This document shows, one piece after another, positions 63,851 through 64,000 of a stretch of 64,000 nucleotides of DNA (within the stretch, counting starts at the first letter, position 1; every line of letters begins with the position of its first letter). The notes below the pieces were generated by a model. That model had not been told where the DNA came from. It worked only from the letters and a program-made list of their open reading frames with translations, and ran no database searches. The stretch lies in assembly GCF_030269925.1 (NCBI RefSeq), contig NC_085116.1, forward strand, positions 7,688,001 through 7,752,000, written 5' to 3'. The DNA is from Bombyx mori (taxonomy: Eukaryota > Arthropoda > Insecta > Lepidoptera > Bombycidae). The position numbers and the translations under genes were made by a program.

Positions 63851-64000
63851 ATAAACACTGTCAATAAATCATTTTTTATCTCTATTGAAATTAGAAGTTT
63901 TAAATACTTTATTTGATGCTCATTAAGAGTGCATTCAAAGTTAAAGTTGAGTGTCAATGTAATATCTGGGATAGAAATACTACAGATAGAATTGCGCGAA

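Overview
This is an animal nuclear genomic window, and the repeats point to a moth, most likely a silkworm (Bombyx). The evidence is intron-rich housekeeping genes in AT-rich DNA crowded with jockey-, R1- and RTE-like LINEs, a tRNA-derived SINE resembling silkworm Bm1, and short lepidopteran-type Helitron ends. Species and repeat-family names come from recall, not from a search. I see no operons, CRISPR arrays or prokaryotic features.

Layout. (1) 1-2870, minus: 5' part of a POLDIP3/SKAR-like mRNA-export factor; its RRM end lies left of the window. (2) 2871-5890: a divergent intergenic region with a dispersed repeat, a palindrome-rich TIR element and a SINE. (3) 5891-13740, plus: a FUS/TAF15/cabeza RNA-binding protein in seven coding exons, ending in a PY nuclear-localisation signal. 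(4) 13741-18288: 3' UTR and repeats. (5) 18289-30068, minus: mitochondrial Rho GTPase Miro, eleven exons, 629 codons, with a pogo-like element split by a jockey LINE in its large intron. (6) 30069-33769: a head-to-tail array of LINE 3' ends and a nested MITE. (7) 33770-41748, plus: RNA polymerase III second-largest subunit, twelve exons, 1134 codons. (8) 42195-50575, minus: SMPD4, thirteen exons, 772 codons, with a U12-type intron and a 1.9-kb TIR transposon in another intron. (9) 52089-56726, plus: DUS1L tRNA-dihydrouridine synthase, seven exons, 463 codons. (10) 59540-60583, plus: an intronless ZDHHC1-type palmitoyltransferase. (11) 60620-64000: R1, jockey and RTE LINE remains, then a CpG-rich segment that may be the promoter of a gene to the right.

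The genes act independently (mRNA export, RNA binding, mitochondrial transport, Pol III transcription, sphingolipid metabolism, tRNA modification, protein palmitoylation). For every multi-exon gene the exon coordinates were read by hand. They give GT-AG introns and consistent phases, and the summed coding lengths of the five complete ones are multiples of three.

I found no wholly new biological system. The observations most worth following are the U12-type intron in SMPD4, a MITE whose empty sites occur in the same window, a TIR element carrying a decayed cysteine-rich ORF, a LINE array with one recurring junction decamer, and two R1-type LINE insertions that each made a 14-bp target duplication inside another LINE.
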